Below, piece by piece: positions 7,238-14,313 of a DNA stretch of 28,286 nucleotides (position 1 is the first letter of the stretch; each line of letters starts with the position of its first letter). Position numbers and translations under genes: made by a program. Location of the stretch: the NCBI GenBank assembly GCA_042408925.1, contig JBHOQO010000048.1, positions 1-28,286 of the forward strand, read 5' to 3'. This DNA is from BPIH01 sp042408925. GTDB taxonomy: Bacteria; Chloroflexota; Limnocylindria; Limnocylindrales; CSP1-4. Under the pieces are notes generated by a model, which saw only the letters and a program-made list of their open reading frames with translations, ran no database searches and was not told where the DNA came from.

Positions 7238-8766
7238 CGCTGCACCCCCGGGTCGTCGCCGCCGAGGCAGCGAACGAGCTCGTCGACGAGGGCGTCGAGG
7301 GCGATGCCCCGCGACGCCTTGACGAGGACGACGTCGCCCGGCCGGAGGAGCTCGAGGAGGACGCGCCCGGCGGCGTCCCGGTCGGGGACGTGGGTCAGCC
7401 GGTCGGTCGGCAGGCCGGCCGCCCGGGCCCCTTCGGCGATCCCGAGGGCGCCGTCCCCGACGACGACGAGGTGGTCGACGACGGCCGCCGCCGCCTCGCC
7501 GACCGTCCGGTGGCCGCGATCGTGGGCCGGGCCGAGCTCGAGCATCTCGCCGAGGACCGCGATCCGCCGCCCCGGGAGGCCGGCGAGGAGATCGAGGGCG
7601 GCCCGGACCGAGCCCGGGGAGGCGTTGTACGTGTCGTCGACGACGGCGACGCCGCCCGCCCGACGGACGACGCCCCGGCGCTCGAGCGGCCAGCCGGTCC
7701 CGAGGGCGGCGGCGACCTCGTCGATCCCGAGCCCGACCGCCGCCCCGACGGCCGCGGCCGCGAGGGCGTTGTGGACCGCGAGCCGGCCGAGGAGTGGAAG
7801 CCGGACGGACCGTGCCACGCCGTCGACGACGAGCTCGAACGCCATCCCCTCGAAGCCGAGCGAGCGGACGGCCCGAGCGCCGACCGAGGCAGCGGGGTCG
7901 AAACCGTACGTCCGGACCGCGGCTGCCGTTCGACCGGCCATCCGGGCGACCCGCGGGTCGTCGGCGTTGAGGATCGCGACGCCGCCCTCGGAAGCGGGCG
8001 GGAGCGCCTCGACGAGCTCCGCCTTCGCCGCCTCGATGGCGTCGAGCGAGCCGATCCGCGACAGGTGGACCTCCTGGACGGCGGTGACGACCCCGATCCG
8101 CGGCCGGGCGATCCGCGCCAGGTCCGCGATCTCGCCGCCGACGTACATCCCCATCTCGAGGACCGCCATCTCGTGCTCCGGCCCGAGATCGAGGACGGTG
8201 AGCGGGAGGCCGATCTCGTTGTTGAGGTTGCCCGGGTTCTTCAGCGTCCGAAAGCGGGTGCCGAGGACGGCGGCGATCGCCTCCTTCGTCGAGGTCTTGG
8301 CGATGCTCCCGGTCACGCCGACGACGAGGAGGTCGAAGCGGCGGCGCCAGCCGGCGGCGAGCGCGTGCAGGCCGCGGAGCGGGTCGGGGACCGCGCAGAC
8401 CGTCGCCCCGGCCCGCTCGGCCGATCCGAGGGTCTCGGCGTCGAGGCGCCAGTCGGCCCGGACGAGGAGGGCCGCGGCGCCGCGGCCGAGGGCGTCGCCG
8501 AGGAAGCGGTGCCCGTCGGTGTGCTCCCCCGGGAGGGCGACGAAGCAGCGACCCGGGGTGACCCGCCGCGAATCGACGGCCGCCCCCCGGATCGGCCGCC
8601 GGCCGCGGACGAGGAGTCGGCCGCCGGTCAGGCCCGCCAGCTCGTCGGGCGCGACGGCCGGGTGCGACTCGGCGTCGGACGGAGCAACGGCGTTCACGGC
8701 CTCCAGTGTCGCATAGGCTCCCCGAGCCCACGACCGGACCGCCGGGGCCGTCCTCAGCCCGGTCAT
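7234..8766 (-). CDS. murF: UDP-N-acetylmuramoyl-tripeptide--D-alanyl-D-alanine ligase
   Basis: A cytoplasmic Mur ligase that attaches D-Ala-D-Ala to the precursor. The 510-aa protein starts at ATG 8766-8764, overlapping the ftsI stop (ATGA); the first about 38 residues precede the usual MurF N-terminus. Domain 1 has AAVDSRRVTPGRCFVALPGE (62-81). The central ATPase has GVTGSIAKTSTKE (150-162), then NPGNLNNEIGLPLT (177-190) and VLEMGMYVGGEIADLARIA. The C-terminal domain has VVDDTYNASPGSVRAAL. In the P-loop, the Gly normally before the catalytic Lys (GKT) is Ala (AKT, Lys157). The NLNNEIG and EMGM motifs separate MurF from MurE. Confidence 0.94.
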   Translation of the reverse strand: MTGLRTAPAVRSWARGAYATLEAVNAVAPSDAESHPAVAPDELAGLTGGRLLVRGRRPIRGAAVDSRRVTPGRCFVALPGEHTDGHRFLGDALGRGAAALLVRADWRLDAETLGSAERAGATVCAVPDPLRGLHALAAGWRRRFDLLVVGVTGSIAKTSTKEAIAAVLGTRFRTLKNPGNLNNEIGLPLTVLDLGPEHEMAVLEMGMYVGGEIADLARIARPRIGVVTAVQEVHLSRIGSLDAIEAAKAELVEALPPASEGGVAILNADDPRVARMAGRTAAAVRTYGFDPAASVGARAVRSLGFEGMAFELVVDGVARSVRLPLLGRLAVHNALAAAAVGAAVGLGIDEVAAALGTGWPLERRGVVRRAGGVAVVDDTYNASPGSVRAALDLLAGLPGRRIAVLGEMLELGPAHDRGHRTVGEAAAAVVDHLVVVGDGALGIAEGARAAGLPTDRLTHVPDRDAAGRVLLELLRPGDVVLVKASRGIALDALVDELVRCLGGDDPGVQR

Positions 8767-10562
8767 CGGCGGGCTCCCAACCCGAGGGACGTCATCGCGT
8801 CGGTTGCGATCCGGCGGAAGAGCTCGAAGGAATAGACCGGCAGGACCTGATAGCCGGGCCGGATCGACTTCGGTTCGGCGTGGGCGATCCGGACGGCGAC
8901 GATGAGCTCCGGCTCGGTCCGCCCGATGTAGCCGACGAACGTGTAGTTGTAGGCGTTCGGGATCCAGCCGCCGGCGCCATCGTTGAGGGTCGGATCCCAG
9001 ATCTGGGCGGTCCCGGTCTTGCCCCCGACGACGTAGCCCGGCACCAGGGTCCGGGTTCGATAGAGCGGAACCTCCTCGACGACGTGGGCGAGGAGCCCGA
9101 CGAGCTCGTCGCGGAGCTTGGGGTCGACGAGGTCGCTCGCCCGCGGCGGCGGCGCCGTCGCCTGATCGCCGACCGCGGCGACGACGTGGGGCGTCACGAG
9201 CGTCCCGCCGTTCACCATCGCCGCGTACGCCATCGCGAGCTGGACGAGCGTCACCGCGACGCCCTGGCCGAAGGCGGCGTTCGCCAGGTCGATCTCCCGC
9301 CAGGCGCTGATCCGCGGGTCGCGGGCCAGCCCCGGTACCTCGCCGGCGACGTCGATCCCCGTCGGCGACCCGATCCCGAAGCGCGTCCAGGTGTCGTAGA
9401 GGGCCGCGGCGGCGTCCCGGACGCTCGGGCCGAGGAGGCGCGCCACCCGTGCCGCCCCGACGTTCCGCGAGTAGGCGATGACGTCCTTGAAGGGGATCGT
9501 CCCCATCCCCTTCCGGTCGGCGTTGCGGACCGAGGTCCGGCCCCCGTCGAGGCTGAGCGAGGCCGTGTCCCGGATCGGCGTCTCGAGACCGACGACACCC
9601 CGCTCGAGGGCGGCGACGGCGGTCAACATCTTCATGACCGAGCCCGGTTCGTAGACCTGGCCGACGACCGGGTCGACGAACCGAGACGGGTCCTGGGCGG
9701 CGACCTCCCCGTAGCGGTTCCCGTCGTACGTCGGGTACGAGGCGGAGGCGTAGACCTCGCCGGTCTGCGGATCGAGGACGATCGCCGAGACGCTCGCCGC
9801 CCGATCGGCGACCCAGGCCGCGAGCACCTCCTGCTCGACGGTGAGCTGGAGGCCGGCGTCGATCGTGAGACGGAGGTCGACGCCCGGGGCCCCCGGATCG
9901 ACGACCTGTTCGGTGTCGGGGATCGGCCGGGCCGCCGAGTCGCGCTGGGCGACGAGGACGCGCGGGGTCCCGGCCAGGACGTCCTGGTAGCGCTGCTCGA
10001 CCCCGTACTGGCCGACGCCGTCGCGATTCACGAAGCCGAGGAGCTGGGCGGCCAGGGAGCCGTCGGGACTCCCGCCCGGCTGCGGGTAGACGCGGGCCGG
10101 CGTCGTCTCGAGCGTCACGTTCCAAAGGGTGCCGGCCTCGACGGCGGCCCGGATCTTCGAGGCCGTCGCCTCGTCGAGGTCGCGGGCCACGACGACATAC
10201 GGCCGCCCGCCGGCGAGCCGCTCGGCGAGGGTCGCCCGGCCGGCGGCGTCGAGCCCGAGGAGCTCGGCGAGGCGGTCCCCCAGCGTCGCCTGCGCCTCCG
10301 GGGTCAGCCGATCGGCGGCGACGGCGACGGTGTAGCGGTCGACGGTCGTCGCCAGGACGACGGTTCCGCTCCGGTCGTAGATCTCGCCCCGGCGCGGCGC
10401 CTCCTCGATGCGGATCGTCGTCTGCTCGCGGGCCCGGGCGGCGAGGGATTCGGCCTCGACGACCTGCCACCAGCCGAGCCGGATGACGAGACTCCCCGCC
10501 AGGGCGAGGAGCGCGGCGAGGACGACCAGGTGGCGCGGGCGCGAATCGGTCCGACCGAGCAT
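8763..10562 (-). CDS. ftsI: Class B penicillin-binding protein FtsI (septal transpeptidase)
   Basis: A bitopic membrane transpeptidase that cross-links septal peptidoglycan with FtsW. The 599-aa protein has a short basic N-terminus and one transmembrane helix (about residues 11-30). The PBP dimerisation domain follows, with RRGEIYDRSGTVVLA (58-72). The transpeptidase domain holds all three active-site motifs: SVMK (308-311, nucleophile Ser308), SRN (365-367) and KTG (515-517). There is no PASTA domain. The gene starts 21 bp after the ftsL-like stop and its stop overlaps the murF start. murE, usual between ftsI and murF, is absent. Confidence 0.95.
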   Translation of the reverse strand: MLGRTDSRPRHLVVLAALLALAGSLVIRLGWWQVVEAESLAARAREQTTIRIEEAPRRGEIYDRSGTVVLATTVDRYTVAVAADRLTPEAQATLGDRLAELLGLDAAGRATLAERLAGGRPYVVVARDLDEATASKIRAAVEAGTLWNVTLETTPARVYPQPGGSPDGSLAAQLLGFVNRDGVGQYGVEQRYQDVLAGTPRVLVAQRDSAARPIPDTEQVVDPGAPGVDLRLTIDAGLQLTVEQEVLAAWVADRAASVSAIVLDPQTGEVYASASYPTYDGNRYGEVAAQDPSRFVDPVVGQVYEPGSVMKMLTAVAALERGVVGLETPIRDTASLSLDGGRTSVRNADRKGMGTIPFKDVIAYSRNVGAARVARLLGPSVRDAAAALYDTWTRFGIGSPTGIDVAGEVPGLARDPRISAWREIDLANAAFGQGVAVTLVQLAMAYAAMVNGGTLVTPHVVAAVGDQATAPPPRASDLVDPKLRDELVGLLAHVVEEVPLYRTRTLVPGYVVGGKTGTAQIWDPTLNDGAGGWIPNAYNYTFVGYIGRTEPELIVAVRIAHAEPKSIRPGYQVLPVYSFELFRRIATDAMTSLGLGARR

Positions 10563-10583
10563 CGAGGGGCCGCCGGGTCCGGC

Positions 10584-10964
10584 TCAGCGGGCCGGGAGGA
10601 CGAGGGGGTCGCCCAGGGGAACGAGCCCCAGGTCGGTTGCCTCCTTGCGGATCGCCGGCTCTTGGCCGAGGCGGTTGAGGTCGGACCGCAGGTCCCGGGC
10701 CCGGGCGTCGAGCTGCTCGATCCGGGTCCCGAGGCGCTCGGCCTCGTAGCCGGTCGCGGCGACCCGGACGGTCTGCGCCAGCGAGAAGAAACCGAGGAGG
10801 AAGGCGACGACGATGCTGCCGAGGACGATCCCGACGCGGCGCGGCCGGCGCCGGGCCCGGACGGCGCCCCGGACCCGCCGGCGGGGCAGGATCGTCGGCC
10901 CGCTCCCCGGCCGCCGCGGCAGGACGAGGCCCGGTCGCGGCCGGGCGCCCTCGTAGACGGCCAT
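10584..10964 (-). CDS. FtsL-like division protein (septum formation initiator type)
   Basis: A small bitopic protein of 126 aa. It has a very basic 45-residue cytoplasmic segment, one hydrophobic helix (about 45-68, GIVLGSIVVAFLLGFFSLAQ), then an extracytoplasmic predicted coiled coil (about 72-105) rich in Glu/Arg/Leu. It ends IRKEATDLGLVPLGDPLVL, typical of FtsL/DivIC proteins. FtsL pairs with FtsB and FtsQ and activates FtsWI at the septum (family knowledge). The ATG at 10964-10962 shares one base with the stop of the upstream small ORF (TGATG). Position directly before ftsI supports the call; sequence identity in this family is always weak. Confidence 0.75.
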   Translation of the reverse strand: MAVYEGARPRPGLVLPRRPGSGPTILPRRRVRGAVRARRRPRRVGIVLGSIVVAFLLGFFSLAQTVRVAATGYEAERLGTRIEQLDARARDLRSDLNRLGQEPAIRKEATDLGLVPLGDPLVLPAR

Positions 10965-11182
10965 CAGTCGACCGCCCGAAGCGGGGCGGCCTCGACGTCG
11001 CGAGCGAACCAGGGGCCGACCCCGAGGGGCCGGCGCCCGGGTCCCGCGTCGGCGGGTCCAGCCTCGACGATCGAGGCGATCCAGCGCTCGAGGGGCTCGG
11101 CGCGGCGAAGCCGACGCTCCCGGACCTCGTGCTGGCGCGGCCCGTAGGCCCGGCGGCGGCGGTGCTGGTGACGCTTCGACAT
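10964..11182 (-). CDS. Small basic protein of unknown function within the dcw operon
   Basis: A 72-aa ORF beginning MSKRHQHRRRRAYGPRQHEV, with a good Shine-Dalgarno (GGGAGGAG, about 6 nt before the ATG at 11182-11180). The N-terminal half is strongly basic (His/Arg), followed by an amphipathic segment LERWIASIVEAG and a Pro/Gly-rich acidic end. There is no signal peptide or transmembrane segment. It sits 62 bp after rsmH and its stop shares a base with the next start (TGATG), so it appears to be translated as part of the operon. I do not recognise a family. The basic head could bind nucleic acid or acidic lipid, which is inference only. Confidence 0.65.
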   Translation of the reverse strand: MSKRHQHRRRRAYGPRQHEVRERRLRRAEPLERWIASIVEAGPADAGPGRRPLGVGPWFARDVEAAPLRAVD

Positions 11183-11244
11183 GGTCGGCTCCTCCCGGTT
11201 CTTCCGCCCGCCGGCCCGCCCGGCGGGTCGGACGCACGTGTTGA

Positions 11245-12192
11245 CTAGGCAGCGAGACGTTCGGCGGCCCGGAGGCGGGCGCTCCGGGCACGGGGGTTCG
11301 TGAGGACTTCGACGGAGCCGGGCCGGACCGGTCTTCGGGTCAGGGGGCGAAGCCTCGGCCGCCGGCCGCAGCCGCAGACCGGCGCCTCCGGCGGGCACGT
11401 GCAGCCGCGCCGCTCGGCGGCGATGAAGCGCTTGACGATCCGATCCTCGAGGGAGTGGTACGAGAGGACGACGAGGCGCCCGCCGGGCCGAAGGAGCTCG
11501 ACGGCGGCGGCGAGACCGTCCCGGAGCGCCTCGAGCTCGTCGTTCACCGCGATCCGGAGCGCCTGGAAGACGCGGGTCGCCGGGTGGATCCGTCGCCGGC
11601 CCCGGAGCGGCCCGGGGACGACCTCCTCGACGAGGGCGGCGAGGTCCTCGGCCCGCTCGATCGCGCGCCTCGTGCGCGCCTCGACGATGGCCCGGGCGAT
11701 CCGATCGGCGAAGGGCTCCTCGCCGTAGCGCCGGAAGAGCGTCCGCAGCTCCGGTCCCCGGAGGGTGGCGAGGAGCTCCGAGGCGGGCCGCCCGCGACTC
11801 GGATCGAAGCGCAGGTCGAGGGGCCCGCCGGTTCGGATCCCGAAGCCGCGGCTCCGGTCGGCGAGCTGCTCCGAGGAGAGGCCCAGGTCGAAGAGGCAGC
11901 CCTCGACGGCCTCGAAGCCGGCCGGCGGGGCGACCTCCCGCAGCTCGCGGAAGTTCGCCTGGCGGAGGACGACCCGATCGCCGAAGCGGGCGAGCCGCCC
12001 TCGCGCCCGGTCGATGGCGGCCGGATCGGCGTCGAGCCCGAGGACCTTCCCGTCCGGGCTGCTCGCCTCCAGGATCCGCTCGGTGTGCCCACCGCCACCG
12101 ACGGTCGCGTCGATGTGACGGCTGCCGGGAGCCGGCGCGAGGAACTCGACGACCTCGTTCGCCATGACCGGCAGGTGCCCATCCGTCACCAC
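11245..12192 (-). CDS. rsmH: 16S rRNA (cytosine(1402)-N4)-methyltransferase
   Basis: A SAM-dependent methyltransferase that modifies C1402 in the ribosomal P-site region of 16S rRNA; formerly mraW and commonly second in dcw clusters. The 315-aa protein shows HLPVMANEVVEFL, the SAM-binding HIDATVGGGGHTERIL (26-41), FDLGLSSEQLADRSRGFG, VFQALRIAVNDEL, and LSYHSLEDRIVKRF followed by a Cys cluster CTCPPEAPVCGCG. The start is the first of two GTG codons (12192-12190), placed 7 nt after GGAGG. It follows mraZ by 60 bp. Confidence 0.96.
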   Translation of the reverse strand: MVTDGHLPVMANEVVEFLAPAPGSRHIDATVGGGGHTERILEASSPDGKVLGLDADPAAIDRARGRLARFGDRVVLRQANFRELREVAPPAGFEAVEGCLFDLGLSSEQLADRSRGFGIRTGGPLDLRFDPSRGRPASELLATLRGPELRTLFRRYGEEPFADRIARAIVEARTRRAIERAEDLAALVEEVVPGPLRGRRRIHPATRVFQALRIAVNDELEALRDGLAAAVELLRPGGRLVVLSYHSLEDRIVKRFIAAERRGCTCPPEAPVCGCGRRPRLRPLTRRPVRPGSVEVLTNPRARSARLRAAERLAA

Positions 12193-12252
12193 GACGCCAC
12201 CTCCGGTGGTCGGTACCCGAGCGGACCCTGGAAGCGCATCTGGTCGCCCCCC

Positions 12253-12681
12253 TCAAATCCCGAGACCTTCGAGCCGCGACGCGAGGGCGGCCGGGTCGGT
12301 CAGCTCACGTCGGACCGCCTCCCAGCGCTCGGGCGCCCAGATCTCGGCGTGGTCGCGCGCCCCGACGACGACGGCCTCGCCGCCGAGACCGGCCCACTCG
12401 CGCAGATAGGCCGGGAGGAGGATCCGGCCCTGGCGGTCGAGCTCGGCGTCGACGGCGCCGCCGAAGAGGAACCGGGCGAAGGCCCGCGAGCCGGGGTCGG
12501 AGATCGGGAGGCCGGCGACCTTCGTCGCCAGCTCGTCCCAGGCCGGCGCCGGGAAGATCGCCAGACAGCCGTCGATCCAGCGCGAGACGTAGGCACCGCC
12601 CGCGAGCTGGGCGCGGAAGCGGGCGGGGACGGCGATCCGTCCCTTTTCGTCCACCGAGTGCCGGTACTCGCCGGTGAACAC
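12253..12681 (-). CDS. mraZ: Transcriptional regulator MraZ
   Basis: A DNA-binding regulator with two SpoVT/AbrB-like halves that forms ring-shaped oligomers and represses its own dcw operon in other bacteria. The core start FTGEYRHSVDEKGRIAVPAR is universal for the family, and the codon before it is GTG at 12681-12679, giving 142 aa, the standard length. An in-frame 25-residue upstream extension is possible but unsupported. The two DxxxR elements are DEKGR (11-15) and DRQGR (82-86). AGAGGA lies about 11 nt before the GTG. The operator repeats and promoter upstream are listed separately. Confidence 0.94.
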   Translation of the reverse strand: MFTGEYRHSVDEKGRIAVPARFRAQLAGGAYVSRWIDGCLAIFPAPAWDELATKVAGLPISDPGSRAFARFLFGGAVDAELDRQGRILLPAYLREWAGLGGEAVVVGARDHAEIWAPERWEAVRRELTDPAALASRLEGLGI

Positions 12682-12742
12682 CTGTCGGGTCGTCCTCTGC
12701 AGGGCCGCGGGCGCGGCGGCTGGGTCGTCGTGGGCTGGTGCC

Positions 12743-12767
12743 CCACTCGGCACCACTTTCTGCCACT
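12743..12767 (-). promoter_or_regulatory. MraZ operator: three AGTGG repeats at 10-bp period
   Basis: On the minus strand AGTGG occurs at 12767-12763, 12757-12753 and 12747-12743, each followed by 5 nt, giving an exact 10-bp period so all face one side of the helix. Known MraZ sites are three or four short GTGG/TGGG-type repeats separated by 5 bp immediately upstream of mraZ. The repeats lie just downstream of the -10 box, over the predicted transcription start, which is a position for repression. Confidence 0.85.
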
Positions 12768-12774
12768 TCGCTGC

Positions 12775-12802
12775 ATTCTAGCGGCTCGGCGACGCCCGTC
12801 AA
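12775..12802 (-). promoter_or_regulatory. mraZ/dcw operon promoter
   Basis: The minus strand has a -35 box TTGACG (12802-12797) and a -10 box TAGAAT (12780-12775) separated by 16 bp, a good sigma-70-type promoter in a very GC-rich context. Transcription should start near 12768, giving an untranslated leader of about 87 nt before the mraZ GTG. The three MraZ repeats overlap and follow this start point. Confidence 0.8.
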
Positions 12803-13239
12803 CCCTCGATTTGCGGAATCGCCCGGCGACCGAGGACTCCGGGGCGCCGGGCGGCAGCCCCGAGCGCCGGAATGTCGGCGTCGTTGCCGGTCGTAGCGCC
12901 GTGGCTGGACGTCTCGTGCTGGGCGGCTCGGGCGCGGGACCTCGTGACGGCGTAGCTTGACAGTTGGTGGATCAGGGGGGCTCGGCGGTCGGGCGTGACG
13001 CCGTAGCTTGACAGTTGGCTGGTCGGGTGTTCGGAGGATTGCCGGTGACGGCCTAGCTTGACAGTTCGCGGGTCGGGCGGGCGCAAGCCTCGAAGTGTCC
13101 AGCTACGCCGTCACCTCGGGCGGTCCCGGCCCCGCGAGGCGTGAAGTGTCCACTCAGGCCGTCACGCCAGGCAGCCCGGAGTAGTGTCCCAGGACGTGAT
13201 GGAAATTGCGGGGGTGCTCCACTGCAGAGCGGCCGGGCC
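12803..13239. other. 437-bp non-coding region between mraZ promoter and LysM gene
   Basis: I see no convincing gene. An open frame across 12799-13086 on the minus strand exists only because the repeats are translated (repeated QLSSY segments). From 12893 onward the region is filled by the repeat array described separately. The 12803-12892 part shows nothing recognisable. Confidence 0.75.
12893..13200. repeat. Array of about 23-bp repeats at about 50-bp period, two opposed orientations
   Basis: Plus-strand copies start at 12944, 12995 and 13045, with core GTGACGGCGTAGCTTGACAG. The second and third differ at one or two positions. A degenerate fourth copy (GTAGCGCCGTGGCTGGAC) starts at 12893, so the period is 51, 51, 50. 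Inverted copies lie at 13093-13114 and 13144-13165, where the complement reads GTGACGGCGTAGCTGGACAC and GTGACGGCCTGAGTGGACAC. A weak partial copy (AGTGTCC) is at 13183. Gaps between copies are about 24-29 bp and differ from each other. Each copy carries TGTC at the side facing the array centre near 13080. The layout recalls the multiple transposase-binding repeats at IS21-family ends, but no transposase gene is present; identity is unresolved. Confidence 0.85.
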
Positions 13240-14064
13240 CTAGCGGGTCGGCGGCGGGAGGAGGAGCTTCTGCCCCGGGCGGAGGCCCGTCGTCCGGGCC
13301 CAGGGATTGAGGTCGTAGATCGTCGCCAGCGGGACCCCGAAGTACGTGCTGATCCCCCACAGGCTGTCGCCCCGGCGAACCGTGTAGACGTAGCAGTCGG
13401 GCCGGTCGGGGCACGGCTCGAGGAGCGCGTATCGATCGCTCGAGGGGCTCGGCGAGGGACTGGCCTCGGGGCTCGGCGACGGGGTCGCGCTCGGCGACGG
13501 GCTCGGCGACGGCGACGGGCTCGGGGAGGGGGCGGCGGGTGACGGACTCGCGCGGCCGGGCGACGGGCTCGCTGCCGGTGTCAGCGAGGGGCTCGGGGGG
13601 GCCGGCGACTCGACGAGGCCGGCGATCGTGAGCCCGCCCGGCCGGAGACTACCGACCGCCGCCACGAGGATGGCGAGGACGAGGACGCCGAGCGCCGCGA
13701 GCCGGGCGCGAGGCACGTCCCGAAGCGAGGCCCCGAGCCGGACGCTGACCGTGAGGGCCCCGCTCCGGGCCTCGCCGAGCCGCTCCGACGCGGACCGGGC
13801 GGCCGTGCCCGCGGCCCCGCGCGCGGACGGCGACGACGGGACGAACCGGCGACCCCGACGGCCCGCCGCGACAAAGCGCGGGCAGTCGATTCGAAGCTGG
13901 CTTCGGCAGACGAGATCGACCTGGAGGTCCGCCAGGACGATCGGCCGCTCCCCGGCGAGACAGCGGGCGGCCCGACCGTCGAGGGTCAGGAACGCGCAGG
14001 CGCTCGTTTCGGCCCCGCCGGCCTCGGGACCGCCTCGCGCGGTCGCCGACGCCCCGTCGCTCAC
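13240..14064 (-). CDS. Single-pass membrane protein with N-terminal Cys motif and C-terminal LysM domain
   Basis: A 274-aa protein. Residues 20-64 hold a four-Cys motif (C23, C35, C53, C61; CAFLTLDG at the start and CPRF at the end). A basic/Ala-rich stretch follows, then one transmembrane helix (about 120-140), a Ser/Pro linker (about 152-208, coded by CTCGGCGACGGG-like repeats), and a LysM domain (about 225-271: YTVRRGDSLWGIST through LRPGQKLLLP). LysM binds peptidoglycan glycan strands, so the predicted topology places LysM outside and the Cys motif inside. The start is GTG at 14064-14062 with AAGGA about 11 nt upstream. I infer a wall-attached sensor or anchor; the Cys motif might bind metal. 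Exact function unknown. Confidence 0.8.
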   Translation of the reverse strand: MSDGASATARGGPEAGGAETSACAFLTLDGRAARCLAGERPIVLADLQVDLVCRSQLRIDCPRFVAAGRRGRRFVPSSPSARGAAGTAARSASERLGEARSGALTVSVRLGASLRDVPRARLAALGVLVLAILVAAVGSLRPGGLTIAGLVESPAPPSPSLTPAASPSPGRASPSPAAPSPSPSPSPSPSPSATPSPSPEASPSPSPSSDRYALLEPCPDRPDCYVYTVRRGDSLWGISTYFGVPLATIYDLNPWARTTGLRPGQKLLLPPPTR

Positions 14065-14112
14065 GCCCCCGTCCTTGGCTCGAGCCCGTTCGTGATCGTC
14101 ATCGCGGCCGTC

Positions 14113-14142
14113 AGTCTAGTCTCCCGTGCAGCTGGCGGCCAA
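14113..14142 (-). promoter_or_regulatory. Possible promoter for the LysM gene
   Basis: The minus strand has TAGACT (14118-14113) as a candidate -10 box and TTGGCC (14142-14137) as a weak -35 box, 18 bp apart. It lies about 50 bp upstream of the LysM GTG. Prediction only. Confidence 0.35.
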
Positions 14143-14227
14143 CGCGGAGCGACCCGGTGCTCCAGCCCCGTCGAGCGGGCCCGCTGTCCGGTAGTACCAT
14201 CGGCGCCCGCCCGAAACCATCCGCGCC

Positions 14228-14257
14228 TTGCTCGGCTCGGCTCCAGGATGCTAGGCT
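14228..14257 (+). promoter_or_regulatory. Possible promoter for the small four-Cys protein gene
   Basis: TTGCTC (14228-14233) and TAGGCT (14252-14257) are separated by 18 bp and lie about 55 bp before the proposed GTG start. Both hexamers are weak matches; an alternative -10 TACCAT is at 14195-14200. Confidence 0.25.
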
Positions 14258-14313
14258 CGCCGACGCGATCGTCCCGATCGTCCGTCGACCGTCCTGACAG
14301 ACCCGAGGCTTCC

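Noticed and set aside
12944..13066. Promoters at the TTGACA sequences inside each direct repeat
   Set aside because: No acceptable -10 box 16-18 bp downstream of any of the three, and no plus-strand gene follows.
12799..13086. A 95-aa minus-strand open frame across the repeat array
   Set aside because: Its residues come from repeated translation of the 23-bp elements (recurrent QLSSY), it has no ribosome binding site or family features, and it overlaps the mraZ -35 box.
12893..13165. CRISPR array (23-bp repeats, 27-28-bp spacers)
   Set aside because: Only three good direct copies, the next copies are inverted, spacer composition matches the host, and there are no cas genes in the window. 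Inverted copies do not occur in CRISPR arrays.
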